DNA of 64,000 nt from an uncultured Pontibacter sp. (lineage in GTDB: Bacteria > Bacteroidota > Bacteroidia > Cytophagales > Hymenobacteraceae). Below are positions 26,003 to 34,845 of this stretch, in pieces; position 1 is the stretch's first letter, and every line of letters starts with the position of its first letter. The stretch lies in the NCBI RefSeq assembly GCF_947492645.1, contig NZ_CANLMZ010000007.1:62001-126000 (forward strand), written 5' to 3'. Under the pieces are notes generated by a model, which did no database searches, had not been told where the DNA came from, and worked only from the letters and a program-made list of their open reading frames with translations. The position numbers were made by a program, and so were the translations under genes.

Positions 26003-27331
26003 ATGAAAAAAGTAAGCACATTACTCCTGCTCGCATTATTAGGTGTGGCATCTGTATCATGTAAAGACGATAAAAATGATGAGCCAACTCCGGTTGAGCA
26101 AAATACGGAAGTAGTTGAGCTAAGCGGCAGCATCACTTCTGACATGATTTTGAAAGCTGATAAAAAGTACTTACTAAAGGGCTTTGTTTATGTTCAGGCT
26201 CCTGCAAAACTTACAGTTGAGCCAGGTACTATCATAAAAGGAGACAAGCTTACAAAAGGCTCTCTTATTGTGGAGCGTGGTGCCCAGCTTATTGCCCGTG
26301 GTACGGCAGAGAAGCCAATCGTTTTCACATCTAACGAGGCAAAAGGCACGCGTAAAGCCGGAGATTGGGGCGGCCTGATTATACTTGGTAACGCTCCTGT
26401 AAACTCTGGTAGCTCTACTGCCATTGAGGGCGGCGTAGACAGGTTATACGGAGGTTCGAATGTTGCCGACAATTCAGGTGTGCTGAAGTATGTGCGCGTT
26501 GAGTTTGCCGGGATAGCCTATCAGACAGACAACGAGATCAACGGTATTACATTTGGCGGTGTTGGTAATGGCACAGAGGTAGACTTCGTGCAGGTTTCTT
26601 TTGGCGGCGATGATGCTTTCGAATGGTTTGGTGGTACAGTAAACGCAAAACACCTGGTTGCCTATAAAACTGTTGATGATATGTTTGATACAGACAACGG
26701 TTATTCAGGAACGATACAATATGCGGTGGGCATTTCTGACCCTAATGTGGCCGACGTATCTAAATCAAATGGCTTTGAGACCGACAATGATAAAAATGGC
26801 TCTCAGAACACGCCTTTCACAATGGCAAAATTCTCTAACGTAAGTTTGTTTGGCCCTTTGGCTATAGCTAATACAACGGCTAACTCCAACTATGGCAGCG
26901 GTATACATTTCAAGAAAAACACTAAAATCTCGGTTTACAACTCTGTAATAGCAGGCTGGCCAAATGGCATATTGTTAGATGGCGCTGCTGTAGAAGGCAA
27001 CACAGCAAATGAACTGAAGTTTAAGAACAACGTGATCGTTGGCGCTAAATCACCTTTAAACCTGGCAGCTAACAGCACATTTAATATCCAGAACTGGTTT
27101 GACAGCAACAACAATGTAATTAAAGCTGCTAATACTGATCTTAAGGTAGACGGTGCATTCAAACAAGCTGGTGTACCTGCCTTTCTTCCGGGTGCTGGCT
27201 CTGAGCTACTTTCGGGAGCTAGTTTTGATGGGGTAAGTGGCTTTGAAGCTGTTAGCTTCAGGGGAGCATTCGGTACTACAGACTGGACTGCAGGTTGGAC
27301 TAACTTTGATCCGCAGAACACAGATTACTAA
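26003..27331 (+). CDS. Predicted surface-exposed beta-helix lipoprotein, partner of the TonB receptor
   Basis: This is a 442-residue lipoprotein. The lipobox SVSC is followed by KDDKNDE, which matches the acidic lipoprotein export signal that sends Bacteroidota lipoproteins to the cell surface. The rest consists of Gly/Asn-rich short strands (for example LTVEPGTIIKGDKL, GDWGGLIILGNAPVNSG, GGTVNAKHLVAYKTVDDMFD) typical of a right-handed beta-helix. I see no catalytic motif. I chose ATG at 26003, not the TTG at 25994. It lies 50 bp after the receptor gene with no terminator between, so the two are probably co-transcribed. It may capture the receptor's substrate; that is inference. Confidence 0.82.
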   Translation: MKKVSTLLLLALLGVASVSCKDDKNDEPTPVEQNTEVVELSGSITSDMILKADKKYLLKGFVYVQAPAKLTVEPGTIIKGDKLTKGSLIVERGAQLIARGTAEKPIVFTSNEAKGTRKAGDWGGLIILGNAPVNSGSSTAIEGGVDRLYGGSNVADNSGVLKYVRVEFAGIAYQTDNEINGITFGGVGNGTEVDFVQVSFGGDDAFEWFGGTVNAKHLVAYKTVDDMFDTDNGYSGTIQYAVGISDPNVADVSKSNGFETDNDKNGSQNTPFTMAKFSNVSLFGPLAIANTTANSNYGSGIHFKKNTKISVYNSVIAGWPNGILLDGAAVEGNTANELKFKNNVIVGAKSPLNLAANSTFNIQNWFDSNNNVIKAANTDLKVDGAFKQAGVPAFLPGAGSELLSGASFDGVSGFEAVSFRGAFGTTDWTAGWTNFDPQNTDY

Positions 27332-27419
27332 TTCAGGATTTATAATACTGGTTGCACATGTATGGGTGAGAAACATCGTGGCAATCACTAGCAGCGAGGC
27401 TTAGTCTCCCGCGCTGTGC

Positions 27420-27452
27420 GAAGCCCGCCAATTTGGTGGGCTTCCTTTTTTT
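27420..27452 (+). terminator. Rho-independent terminator of the receptor-lipoprotein operon
   Basis: A perfect 10-bp stem (GAAGCCCGCC and its complement) with a 5-base loop is followed by CTTTTTTTG. It lies 88 bp after the lipoprotein stop. Confidence 0.88.
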
Positions 27453-27459
27453 GCTCCAC

Positions 27460-27639
27460 TTAGAAAGTAGATGTAGGGGCATCGCCGCCGCAGGAACGCA
27501 GCACGAACACGATGATAACTATAATCAACACCAGCCCTAAGCAGCCTGCACCCAGGCCACAACCGCCCTTGCCGCCTGCCGTGCCGCCACCGCCAAAAAG
27601 TTTCCTGAATAAGTATAGCTTTAGAAGGCCTTTCCACAT
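27460..27639 (-). CDS. Small Gly/Cys-rich membrane protein
   Basis: This is a 59-residue hypothetical protein. A basic N-terminus (MWKGLLKLYLFRKLF) is followed by a Gly-rich loop with two Cys (GGGGTAGGKGGCGLGAGC), one strong membrane helix (about 34-48, LGLVLIIVIIVFVL) and a short tail, RSCGGDAPTSTF. I chose ATG at 27639; a longer frame to 27744 adds residues with no membrane or domain character. It resembles other small, unstudied Bacteroidota membrane proteins only in composition. Coding status is likely but not certain. Confidence 0.5.
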   Translation of the reverse strand: MWKGLLKLYLFRKLFGGGGTAGGKGGCGLGAGCLGLVLIIVIIVFVLRSCGGDAPTSTF

Positions 27640-27662
27640 AGGAGGTAGTTTAAGTATAAAAC

Positions 27663-27702
27663 AATAACTTCCGGCACACGCAAAAATGTGCCGGGAGTTA
27701 TT
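27663..27702 (-). terminator. Rho-independent terminator after the MoxR gene
   Basis: A 16-bp stem with one mismatch (AATAACTCCCGGCACA on the minus strand) and an 8-base loop is followed by TTGTTTTAT. It lies about 55 bp after the MoxR-type gene. Confidence 0.8.
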
Positions 27703-27756
27703 GTTACGTCTGCTTGAGATGTTGAGTTCAGTAGCCGCTGCCACTACAGCCTGTAT

Positions 27757-28749
27757 TTAGCTGATAGGTACTTTGCGAAGTATGGCTTCTATAAAATCTT
27801 TGGAGGTGATGCCGTCGGCCTCTGCCTCGTAGTTAAGTATAATGCGGTGGTTCATCACATCATATGCCACTTCTTTTATGTCTTCTGGTAGTACATAATC
27901 ACGTTCATCAAAATATGCCACAGCCTTGGCCGCTCTGTTAAGGGCTATACTTGCTCTCGGCGATACGCCAAACTGTATATAAGGTGCAAACTCGTTTAAG
28001 TCGTACTCGGCAGGGCGGCGCGTGGCAAACACTAGTTCTATGATGTAGCGTTCCAGCGTTTCCGATATCTGCACCTGGTTGATATCGTTCCGGATGTTAA
28101 AGATATCTTCTTTGGAAAGCACTTTTGCCACCGAATCCTGGAAAGACATGTTGGCCATGCGGCGCATAATCTCCAGTTCGTCGGCCTTCTTTGGATAATC
28201 AATGTACACTTTCATCATAAAGCGGTCTACCTGGGCCTCTGGCAGCGGGTATGTGCCTTCGTGCTCTACAGGGTTTTGAGTGGCTAGCACCAGGAAAGGC
28301 AGATCCAGCTTAAAAGTAGTTTCGCCAATGGTTACCTGCTTTTCCTGCATCGACTCAAGCAGCGCTGACTGTACCTTGGCCGGAGAGCGGTTTACCTCAT
28401 CGGCAAGTATAAGGTTAGCGAAGATAGGACCTTTTTTTACCTCAAATGCCGAGGCATTCTGGTTATAGATCATCGTTCCGATAAGGTCGGAGGGCAGCAG
28501 GTCGGGGGTAAACTGAATACGCTGGAAATCAAGGCGCAATGCTTTTGCCAACGAGTTAATTGTTAGTGTTTTGGCAAGGCCCGGTACACCCTCCAATAAA
28601 ATATGGCCGCCCGTGAAAAGGCCTATCAGCAAGCGATTTACCATATATTGTTGGCCTATTACCGCTTTGCCTACCTCCTCAAATACCTGCTTTATCTTTC
28701 TTTGGTGCTCTTTCACCTTGTCTTCATAGATCAGATCTTCTGCTGCCAT
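27757..28749 (-). CDS. MoxR-family AAA+ ATPase
   Basis: This 330-residue AAA+ chaperone-like ATPase belongs to the MoxR family. Walker A is GVPGLAKT (about residues 53-60), Walker B LILADEVNR, sensor 1 is in LATQNPVEHEGTYPLPEAQ, and the arginine finger region is VDRFMM. A C-terminal lid domain follows (VSPRASIALNRAAKA). MoxR proteins usually assist assembly or metal loading of VWA-domain partners encoded next to them. No VWA gene is next to it here, so the client is unknown. Confidence 0.93.
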   Translation of the reverse strand: MAAEDLIYEDKVKEHQRKIKQVFEEVGKAVIGQQYMVNRLLIGLFTGGHILLEGVPGLAKTLTINSLAKALRLDFQRIQFTPDLLPSDLIGTMIYNQNASAFEVKKGPIFANLILADEVNRSPAKVQSALLESMQEKQVTIGETTFKLDLPFLVLATQNPVEHEGTYPLPEAQVDRFMMKVYIDYPKKADELEIMRRMANMSFQDSVAKVLSKEDIFNIRNDINQVQISETLERYIIELVFATRRPAEYDLNEFAPYIQFGVSPRASIALNRAAKAVAYFDERDYVLPEDIKEVAYDVMNHRIILNYEAEADGITSKDFIEAILRKVPIS

Positions 28750-28836
28750 ACTGCTTCAGGTTTTTTTAACCCTTAAATATAGTAATTATTGTGCACGTGA
28801 GGGTAAGATATGGGTTAACTGCTCCTGTTCAAACAA

Positions 28837-28862
28837 AAAAAGCACCTGTAAAGGTGCTTTTC
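28837..28862 (-). terminator. Rho-independent terminator
   Basis: A perfect 11-bp stem (AAAAGCACCTT on the minus strand) with a 4-base loop is followed by a run of T. It lies 26 bp after the gene at 28889-29308. Confidence 0.85.
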
Positions 28863-28888
28863 AATAACTGTAAATCCAGGGTTTATAC

Positions 28889-29308
28889 TTAAGATTGGTG
28901 CTGTAGTTGAGCCTGTCTTGTATGTTTTGCTGTTCTAACCATTTCTATCAGGTTGGCAACGCGTTCTTCTTCAACTTCCAAGGGCAATACCATTGTTCCG
29001 TTCTGCGATTTAACGTGCACGCGGTTGTGGCGCGTCATCAAGTATAGCATCAGGAAAAACCCGCTTAGCAAGGTAAAAGAGTCATCAAAGTAAACCAACA
29101 GGGCCATGCAAAGGCTAAGGCCAAAGTATAATGTTTTACCTGTTGCCTTTACTTCCCAACCTTTAATATCCTCCAGGTTAACTGCCGTTTGGCCAAATAG
29201 TGTCCAGGGCAGCCTTCTTAAAATAAGGCGATGAGTAGTGAGCGCTAACTTTTTGTCAACGGTCTGTATTAAGTACTGTTCTCCTTTTAAAAGCTTTGTC
29301 TGCGTCAT
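28889..29308 (-). CDS. Hypothetical membrane protein with PH-like domain
   Basis: This 139-residue protein looks like a bacterial PH-like (bPH/DUF304-type) fold. The strands LLKGEQYLIQTVDKKLALTTHRLILRR resemble the xxLTxxRLI pattern of bPH proteins. Two adjacent hydrophobic helices follow (about 62-92), then a soluble strand-helix tail. I chose ATG at 29308 (MTQTKLLKG); an upstream GTG at 29365 adds 19 residues. It may associate with the inner membrane. Function is unknown. Confidence 0.65.
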   Translation of the reverse strand: MTQTKLLKGEQYLIQTVDKKLALTTHRLILRRLPWTLFGQTAVNLEDIKGWEVKATGKTLYFGLSLCMALLVYFDDSFTLLSGFFLMLYLMTRHNRVHVKSQNGTMVLPLEVEEERVANLIEMVRTAKHTRQAQLQHQS

Positions 29309-29614
29309 TTTAAACGGAGAGTTAAGTTTGTTCAGTCTTGGGTAGCGTAGTAATGTAAGTATCACGGTTGGTTTTTTATAAGTTGTCTAGTAATTAGATA
29401 CCTAAAACCATATAATGGTTGCATGATTGCGTCACAAAAGTAATTAATTTTTAGCTGTAAGCAACATTTAATTGTATTTAAAATGTTGTTATATAGAATT
29501 GGGCTTATATACATCTTATTTTTGAATGTAAATATGTGCCTGCTGCTTTCCTCTAAATAGAAAAAGCTTCTCCAGTTGCTGGAGAAGCTTTTTCTATTTA
29601 GAGCAGAAGTAAAT
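29309..29614. other. AT-rich intergenic region
   Basis: These 306 bases hold the presumed promoter of the PH-like protein and the long perfect hairpin at 29553-29601. I see nothing else in them. Confidence 0.5.
29553..29601 (-). terminator. Long perfect inverted-repeat terminator
   Basis: Arms of 23 bp (29553-29575 and 29579-29601) are perfectly complementary around a 3-base loop. The centre reads GCTTCTCCAG-TTG-CTGGAGAAGC, and the A/T-rich outer part supplies the T tract in both directions. It lies 14 bp after the gene at 29615-29995. Confidence 0.88.
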
Positions 29615-29995
29615 TTAACTTAAATAAAAGTCGCCTTCGTGGCCATGTGCGCGCTGGTTCTTAAAACGTGCAATGTCTGCCTGCATGTTATCGTAAATTT
29701 CCTGTATTTCCTCCGAGTCAGTTGTAAGAGGCTTGATGTGCTCGCTAAGTAATTTGGCCGCAAGCGGATAAAATTTTGAGTCATCAGTATTCTTAGCATT
29801 TACTTTAAACGAGCTAACAGCATTCTCCAGCTTTTTAAGTTCAGGGTACTTTAACTTAAACTCTTGAATGGTATCACGAAGCTTCTCCCGTATCATCAGA
29901 TACACGTCTTCTTCGAATGTCATGCCGAAGTCATCATCCTCCTCCTCGTCGAAATCGCTTGAAAAGTCGTCTTCGTAGTCAAAATCGTCTCTCAT
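29615..29995 (-). CDS. Hypothetical acidic protein
   Basis: This 126-residue soluble protein is not recognised. The first 30 residues are extremely acidic (DFDEEEDDDFG), followed by two or three amphipathic helices (LMIREKLRDTIQEFKLKYPELKKLENAV, given here only to show helical heptads at about 33-60, and 85-115). There is no signal peptide or catalytic motif. ATG at 29995 is the natural start, and its own terminator marks it as a single-gene unit. A DNA-mimic or regulatory role is possible but unsupported. Confidence 0.7.
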   Translation of the reverse strand: MRDDFDYEDDFSSDFDEEEDDDFGMTFEEDVYLMIREKLRDTIQEFKLKYPELKKLENAVSSFKVNAKNTDDSKFYPLAAKLLSEHIKPLTTDSEEIQEIYDNMQADIARFKNQRAHGHEGDFYLS

Positions 29996-30301
29996 GGCTG
30001 TTAGTTTCTGTTAATTATTTGTAGTACGGGTTATGTTTCTGTTTGTGTCGGTCCTTTTCGCTTTTCCTCTGAAAATACAAGCTGCTTCAGTATATCTGCA
30101 AAGAGCCCCAAAGTAAAGTAAAATGCATAATTAGCATTTAGGATAATTATTTGCAATAGGTTACCGCCTCTCTTTCAGAAGTGTTTTTATGAATTTAGTG
30201 CACGTTAGCGTATCAAGGGGTAATGTTGCTTGATTATGAGGCTAAAGCAGAAAGCCCCGGCTATTTTTTAGCCGGGGCTTTCTGCTTTAATTTATTCTTA
30301 T
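29996..30301. other. Intergenic region with terminator
   Basis: This 306-bp stretch contains the promoter region of the acidic protein and the terminator at 30244-30288. It contains no gene. Confidence 0.5.
30244..30288 (-). terminator. Strong rho-independent terminator
   Basis: A perfect 19-bp stem (AAAGCAGAAAGCCCCGGCT and its complement) with a 7-base loop lies 13 bp after the gene at 30302-31411. Confidence 0.9.
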
Positions 30302-31411
30302 TTAAGCGTATTTTCTTTCGATCAGGCGGAGGAGCTTGTTTACGTGCTCCTGTTTTTTGGACCAGTCATGTTTGGTGGCCACTTCCTGCATAAAGTATTG
30401 CTTCGCAGCTTCCGCATCGCCGTACTCGTCCAGTTGCTTAATGGTGTTATAGTAAGTCATATTGTCACCTTCAAAAAGCTCGTTTATAAAACTAAAGCGC
30501 TGGTTGATGGAGATGGAGTTCTTCAGCGAATCGATTTTGCGGTTGCTGTGTGCATCAGCAAGCGAAGTGGAGGCAGCCTTCCGGAAATTATCGTTTAATG
30601 TTGGGCGTTTGTTTGCGTGGCTTTCTTCTTCCTCGCCGTCTTCATCAGTAGTATAAACCGGCTTTGGCGCGGGCGCTGATGCCTCACGCTGCGCATTATG
30701 TATAGGTGCCACTATTTCTTTTTCCTCGATGGGGGCCGCTGGTGTTGGTACCGGCGCTGGTGCGCTTACAGGTGCAGCAACTGGTGCTGGTCTGCCCAGT
30801 ATGTCTTCCTCGTTTATGGCAAGCAGGCTGTTAAACTGTGCTGCCACATCAGAAAGAGCAGTACGGCTGCTCTGGTTTGCTTTTACATATAGCCTAAAGC
30901 GACTCAGAATATACTCTCTGTCCCGGTTGCCTGGCGAGAGTGTTTCTATGAAGCCAGCAAAAAGCTGTTTGTCTATATCGATATACTTTAAGTTTTCCTG
31001 AAGTTTCGGTAACGTGATTTCTTCCTGTATGCGCAGAAACTTCTCCTCAAATGTATCTGCCGGTGCAAGTATAACTCTAAACGTATCGTAGATGGCTTTC
31101 TGCAACAGGGGCTCAAAAGCGTTGCGTTTCATCAAAATCTTGCGCGACAGCACGTTCATGAAATGAAGCAAAGCCTCTTTTACCTCCTCGTTTTCATAAT
31201 CGAAGTATGGGCTGCGCAGGTTTGCCATTTCCTGGTGCCATTTAAGCAAAAGCTCTTTTATCACAAAAAGGTTAACCTGCTTTATAGGCGTAAAACTAAT
31301 AAGCTGAGGACCATTAAGGGAGTCGTGAGTGGCAAAATGTCTGTCGCAAAGCATATTTGCCAACTGATTGCTGTACTGCTCTAGGTGTAATTGATTATAT
31401 TTGTCTTCCAT
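30302..31411 (-). CDS. Hypothetical protein with Ala/Pro-rich linker
   Basis: This 369-residue soluble protein has two folded parts. Residues 1-205 are helical, and residues 265-369 are a helical C-terminal part (INQRFSFINELFEGDNMTYYN, 21 residues shown partly as FSFINELFEGDN). They are joined by a linker of Ala/Pro repeats (VAAPVSAPAPVPTPAAP) and acidic residues. There are no transmembrane segments, signal or known catalytic motif. The sequence type occurs in Cytophagales; I cannot assign a function. It is divergent from the ferredoxin gene, with 34 bp between the starts. Confidence 0.72.
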   Translation of the reverse strand: MEDKYNQLHLEQYSNQLANMLCDRHFATHDSLNGPQLISFTPIKQVNLFVIKELLLKWHQEMANLRSPYFDYENEEVKEALLHFMNVLSRKILMKRNAFEPLLQKAIYDTFRVILAPADTFEEKFLRIQEEITLPKLQENLKYIDIDKQLFAGFIETLSPGNRDREYILSRFRLYVKANQSSRTALSDVAAQFNSLLAINEEDILGRPAPVAAPVSAPAPVPTPAAPIEEKEIVAPIHNAQREASAPAPKPVYTTDEDGEEEESHANKRPTLNDNFRKAASTSLADAHSNRKIDSLKNSISINQRFSFINELFEGDNMTYYNTIKQLDEYGDAEAAKQYFMQEVATKHDWSKKQEHVNKLLRLIERKYA

Positions 31412-31445
31412 TGGGAGTCTCTTTCTTCTGTAAAGTTATAAAATT

Positions 31446-31769
31446 ATGCCAATCTTGACGGTGCAAAACCTCTCTAACTTAAAAGTAAAGGTTGAAGAGG
31501 GGCAGACGCTGCTGAAAGCCCTACAGGCTGCAGGCATGGATTGGATGCATGCCTGCGGTGGCAAGGGCCGGTGCACCACCTGCCGCATTATCGTGGCGCA
31601 GGGGCTGGAGCATTTTGGGCCTTTAACTGAAAGCGAAATGCGCTACCGCAGCAACAGCCGCCTGAAAGATAACGAACGATTAACCTGCCAATGTACATTA
31701 GCAACAGGCAATGCCACCGGTAAAGTGCCCGAACAAACCAAGCTGCCGCACATGAGCTACAGCAGCTGA
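31446..31769 (+). CDS. 2Fe-2S ferredoxin (plant-type fold)
   Basis: This 107-residue protein carries the [2Fe-2S] motif C37-x5-C43-x2-C46 (ACGGKGRCTTC) and C81 (LTCQC). A hydrophobic HACGGKG turn and a GPLTESE helix are as in soluble ferredoxins of the FdxB/adrenodoxin-like group. It is a second, distinct ferredoxin from that at 8885-9214. The redox partner is unknown. It is transcribed towards tdk, with 119 bp between. Confidence 0.88.
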   Translation: MPILTVQNLSNLKVKVEEGQTLLKALQAAGMDWMHACGGKGRCTTCRIIVAQGLEHFGPLTESEMRYRSNSRLKDNERLTCQCTLATGNATGKVPEQTKLPHMSYSS

Positions 31770-31888
31770 GAAGATTTATAAGTTAAAGATCTAAGGACTT
31801 TTAAAGTTTGGTTGAGCGTTACAGCAAAAAACAATCAGCATTAAACTACGCAACAATTAGCCATATATAATTACCACATTACTAAACA

Positions 31889-32482
31889 ATGTTTATTGAA
31901 CCACGCGTAAGCAACGGAAAGCACACTACCAAGAGAGGATGGATTGAGGTGATCTGCGGATCTATGTTTTCTGGTAAAACGGAGGAGTTGATCAGGAGGC
32001 TGAACAGGGCTAAAATAGCAAAGCAGAAGGTAGAGATTTTTAAGCCTGCGCTGGATAAACGTTACCACGACGAAGATGTGGTATCGCATAATGCCAACTC
32101 TATTCGCTCTACACCAATAGATTTTGCACAGGACATGCTGCTGCTGGGCGGCAGCTGCGATGTGGTAGGCATAGATGAGGCGCAGTTTTTTGATGAAGGC
32201 CTGGCCGAAGTATGTGCCAAGCTGGCTAATAGCGGCGTGCGCGTAATTGCCGCTGGCCTGGACATGGACTACCTGGGTAAGCCTTTTGGGCCTATGCCTG
32301 CATTGATGGCTGTATCAGAGTATGTAACCAAGGTGCACGCGGTTTGTGTGCAATGCGGTGATATTGCCCATTACTCGTTTCGGAATGCTGCCTCAGAGCA
32401 ACAGGTTTTATTAGGCGAGACAGACTCTTATGAAGCGCGTTGCAGGCATTGCTTCGTAGAAGGCATCAAAGCCAAAAAGTAG
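31889..32482 (+). CDS. tdk: Thymidine kinase
   Basis: This 197-residue type II thymidine kinase phosphorylates thymidine in the salvage pathway. The P-loop is GSMFSGKTE (about residues 24-32). The DEAQFF motif contains the catalytic Glu. A zinc-ribbon lasso region has CVQC and CRHC as metal ligands. The length is normal. It appears to start a tdk-porZ-recO transcription unit, because only 32 bp separate it from porZ. Confidence 0.95.
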   Translation: MFIEPRVSNGKHTTKRGWIEVICGSMFSGKTEELIRRLNRAKIAKQKVEIFKPALDKRYHDEDVVSHNANSIRSTPIDFAQDMLLLGGSCDVVGIDEAQFFDEGLAEVCAKLANSGVRVIAAGLDMDYLGKPFGPMPALMAVSEYVTKVHAVCVQCGDIAHYSFRNAASEQQVLLGETDSYEARCRHCFVEGIKAKK

Positions 32483-32514
32483 CTTAAGCTAGTTAGACTT
32501 CAATAACTTAAAGT

Positions 32515-34845
32515 ATGAACCACCGCAGGCTATTAACAGGTACACTAATGTTTGTGCTTAGTTTTATACTTTGCCTTGGCTTTACCAAAAGCTACGGGCA
32601 AAGCAGCTTAGCGCTTGGTGGCTGGCGCTTGCATGTGCCTTACCACCAGAGCAAGGCAGTTGCCGATGCCGGTGATAAAGTATACGTTGCAGCAGAACAG
32701 GGGCTTTATTATTACGATAAGGAGTTTAGCACAACAGAAACCATCTCTAAAGTTGATGGGCTGAGCGAGCAGCAAATAAGCACGATCTCCTTTGACAACG
32801 AAACACAAACGTTGGTTATCGCTTACAAAAATACGAACATAGATCTGCTACAGAATGGCAGCATCATCAACATCAATGATATTCTCCGTAAATCGATCTC
32901 AGGAGAAAAACTTATAAACGATGTAGCCATACATAACAAGCTGGCCTTTGTTACAAGCACGTTTGGCATTGTAGTGCTGGACCTGGTAAAGCACGAGGTG
33001 AAGGACAGTTACCGTAACCTGGGGCCAAACGGCGAAACCGTAAATGTAAAAGCCGCAGCTGTTTTACGCGACAGCATCTACCTGACAACAAACCTGGGAG
33101 TGCTGGCATCGAAGTATACTAACACAAACCTGCAGGATTACAAAAACTGGGGCTACATAAATACGGGCATACCGGCAAGCCACAATGCAGATAAACTGGC
33201 CGTATTCGATAACAAGCTATACTTAAGCGCTGCAAACGGAGGCATTTATACTTTAAACGCAAACCATACCTGGGCTCCGGCTACAGTTGCTATTAATGGT
33301 GTTGTGTCTTCTTTTACTTCTACAGCTACACATTTAAGCATTGCCTCCGTGGCGGGTGTTACTGTTTTGTCCAAAAACGGTACAGTTATCAATTACACGC
33401 ATCGCCTGCTTAAAGACCCCCGCAAAGCTGAGGTGGACAAAGATGGCACGATATGGGTTGCCGATATGCAAACGGGCTTGGTTAAAATAAGCGCAGCTGG
33501 AAACGATGCAGCAGCTTATACACCTAATGGCCCGTACAGCTCCAGCAGTTTTCGGATTTATACTTATGGCGGTAAAGTATATGTGCTAAGCGGTGGTTTT
33601 AGCGCTGCCTACCTGCAAAACGGAAGCTGGAACGGCTTTTATGTATACGATAAAGGCAACTGGGAAAGCTATAACGTGTACCTTTACCCTGAGCCAGGCT
33701 TTGTGAAAGGCTATGATTTGGTAGATGCTGTTTACAACCCGATTACCGAAAAGCTATACTTGGCCAGCTATGGCAATGGGCTAATCGAATGGGGCGGGCT
33801 AACAAATTCCTTGTTGTACAATGGCAACAACAGCCCCTTGCTAAGCGCGCAATCTTCTTATCCTGATAAAACAGATTATGTACGCATTACTGATCTGGCT
33901 GTGGACGATGCAGGCAACGTTTGGGCTGTAAACCGAAATAACTTTGTAAACACGCCAGGCTTGCACATGCTTAGGCCCGATGGTACCTGGAAATCTTTTG
34001 TGCTGCCGGGAGTGGCAGATGGCAGTAACCTGGACCAGATACTGATAGATGATTACGGGCAGAAATGGCTCTCTATCTCGCGAAGGGGCAACCAGCGAAG
34101 CGGCCTTGTCGTGTTTGATGATGAAAAGAACAGAGTACGCTACCTTTCGCTGGGCAGCGGCTTTGGTGGCTTGCCAAACGGAGATGTATACGCTGTTGTA
34201 AAAGACTTGAATGGTGATGTGTGGGTGGGAACAGCCAATGGTGTAGGTGTATACTATAACCCGGCTTTTGTTTTTGAGGAGCAAAACTACGATGCGCGCA
34301 TTCCCATTGTGGACAGGCGGCCATTACTGGATGGGCAGGTAGTACGTACTATAGCTGTAGATGGCGCTAACCGCAAATGGATGGGGACTGATAATGGCCT
34401 TTGGCTTTTTAACCCGGAAGGAGACAAACTGATACGCCATTTTAATACAACTAACAGCCCGTTGCCATCCAATAGAGTTTTATCGGTGGCAGTAGAGCAT
34501 GCAACAGGCGAGGTGTTTGTAGCGACAGATGCCGGTGTTGCCTCATATCGTGCAGAGGCTACTGTTACAGAGGGTAAGCCTGCGTGTGCTACGGTTTACC
34601 CAAATCCGGTGCGCAAGAACTACACAGGCTTGATAGGAGTATCGGGTTTACCGAATAATGCCAATGTACGCATTACAGATGTAGCTGGCATGTTGGTTTA
34701 TAAAACAAAAGCAACTGGCGGAACCTTAGCCTGGGATGCCCGAGACTACAACGGGAAACGGGTTAAAGCAGGAGTATACCTGGTAATGAGCTCCAGCGAC
34801 GATGGCAGCCAAACCTGTATAAGCAAAATAGCCGTACTGGATTAA
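32515..34845 (+). CDS. porZ: PorZ-like T9SS beta-propeller protein
   Basis: This 776-residue exported protein has a signal peptide (about 1-28, ending SYGQ). Two seven-bladed propeller domains of two-component-regulator type follow (repeats such as GTIWVADMQTGLVKI, GNVWAVNRN, GDVWVGTANGVGVYY, RKWMGTDNGLWLFN). The C-terminal domain (YPNPVRKNYTG onwards, about 690-776) resembles a T9SS sorting domain. This architecture and the position directly before recO match PorZ, the T9SS attachment-complex component that presents anionic lipopolysaccharide to the PorU sortase. The identification rests on architecture and context. Confidence 0.75.
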   Translation: MNHRRLLTGTLMFVLSFILCLGFTKSYGQSSLALGGWRLHVPYHQSKAVADAGDKVYVAAEQGLYYYDKEFSTTETISKVDGLSEQQISTISFDNETQTLVIAYKNTNIDLLQNGSIININDILRKSISGEKLINDVAIHNKLAFVTSTFGIVVLDLVKHEVKDSYRNLGPNGETVNVKAAAVLRDSIYLTTNLGVLASKYTNTNLQDYKNWGYINTGIPASHNADKLAVFDNKLYLSAANGGIYTLNANHTWAPATVAINGVVSSFTSTATHLSIASVAGVTVLSKNGTVINYTHRLLKDPRKAEVDKDGTIWVADMQTGLVKISAAGNDAAAYTPNGPYSSSSFRIYTYGGKVYVLSGGFSAAYLQNGSWNGFYVYDKGNWESYNVYLYPEPGFVKGYDLVDAVYNPITEKLYLASYGNGLIEWGGLTNSLLYNGNNSPLLSAQSSYPDKTDYVRITDLAVDDAGNVWAVNRNNFVNTPGLHMLRPDGTWKSFVLPGVADGSNLDQILIDDYGQKWLSISRRGNQRSGLVVFDDEKNRVRYLSLGSGFGGLPNGDVYAVVKDLNGDVWVGTANGVGVYYNPAFVFEEQNYDARIPIVDRRPLLDGQVVRTIAVDGANRKWMGTDNGLWLFNPEGDKLIRHFNTTNSPLPSNRVLSVAVEHATGEVFVATDAGVASYRAEATVTEGKPACATVYPNPVRKNYTGLIGVSGLPNNANVRITDVAGMLVYKTKATGGTLAWDARDYNGKRVKAGVYLVMSSSDDGSQTCISKIAVLD

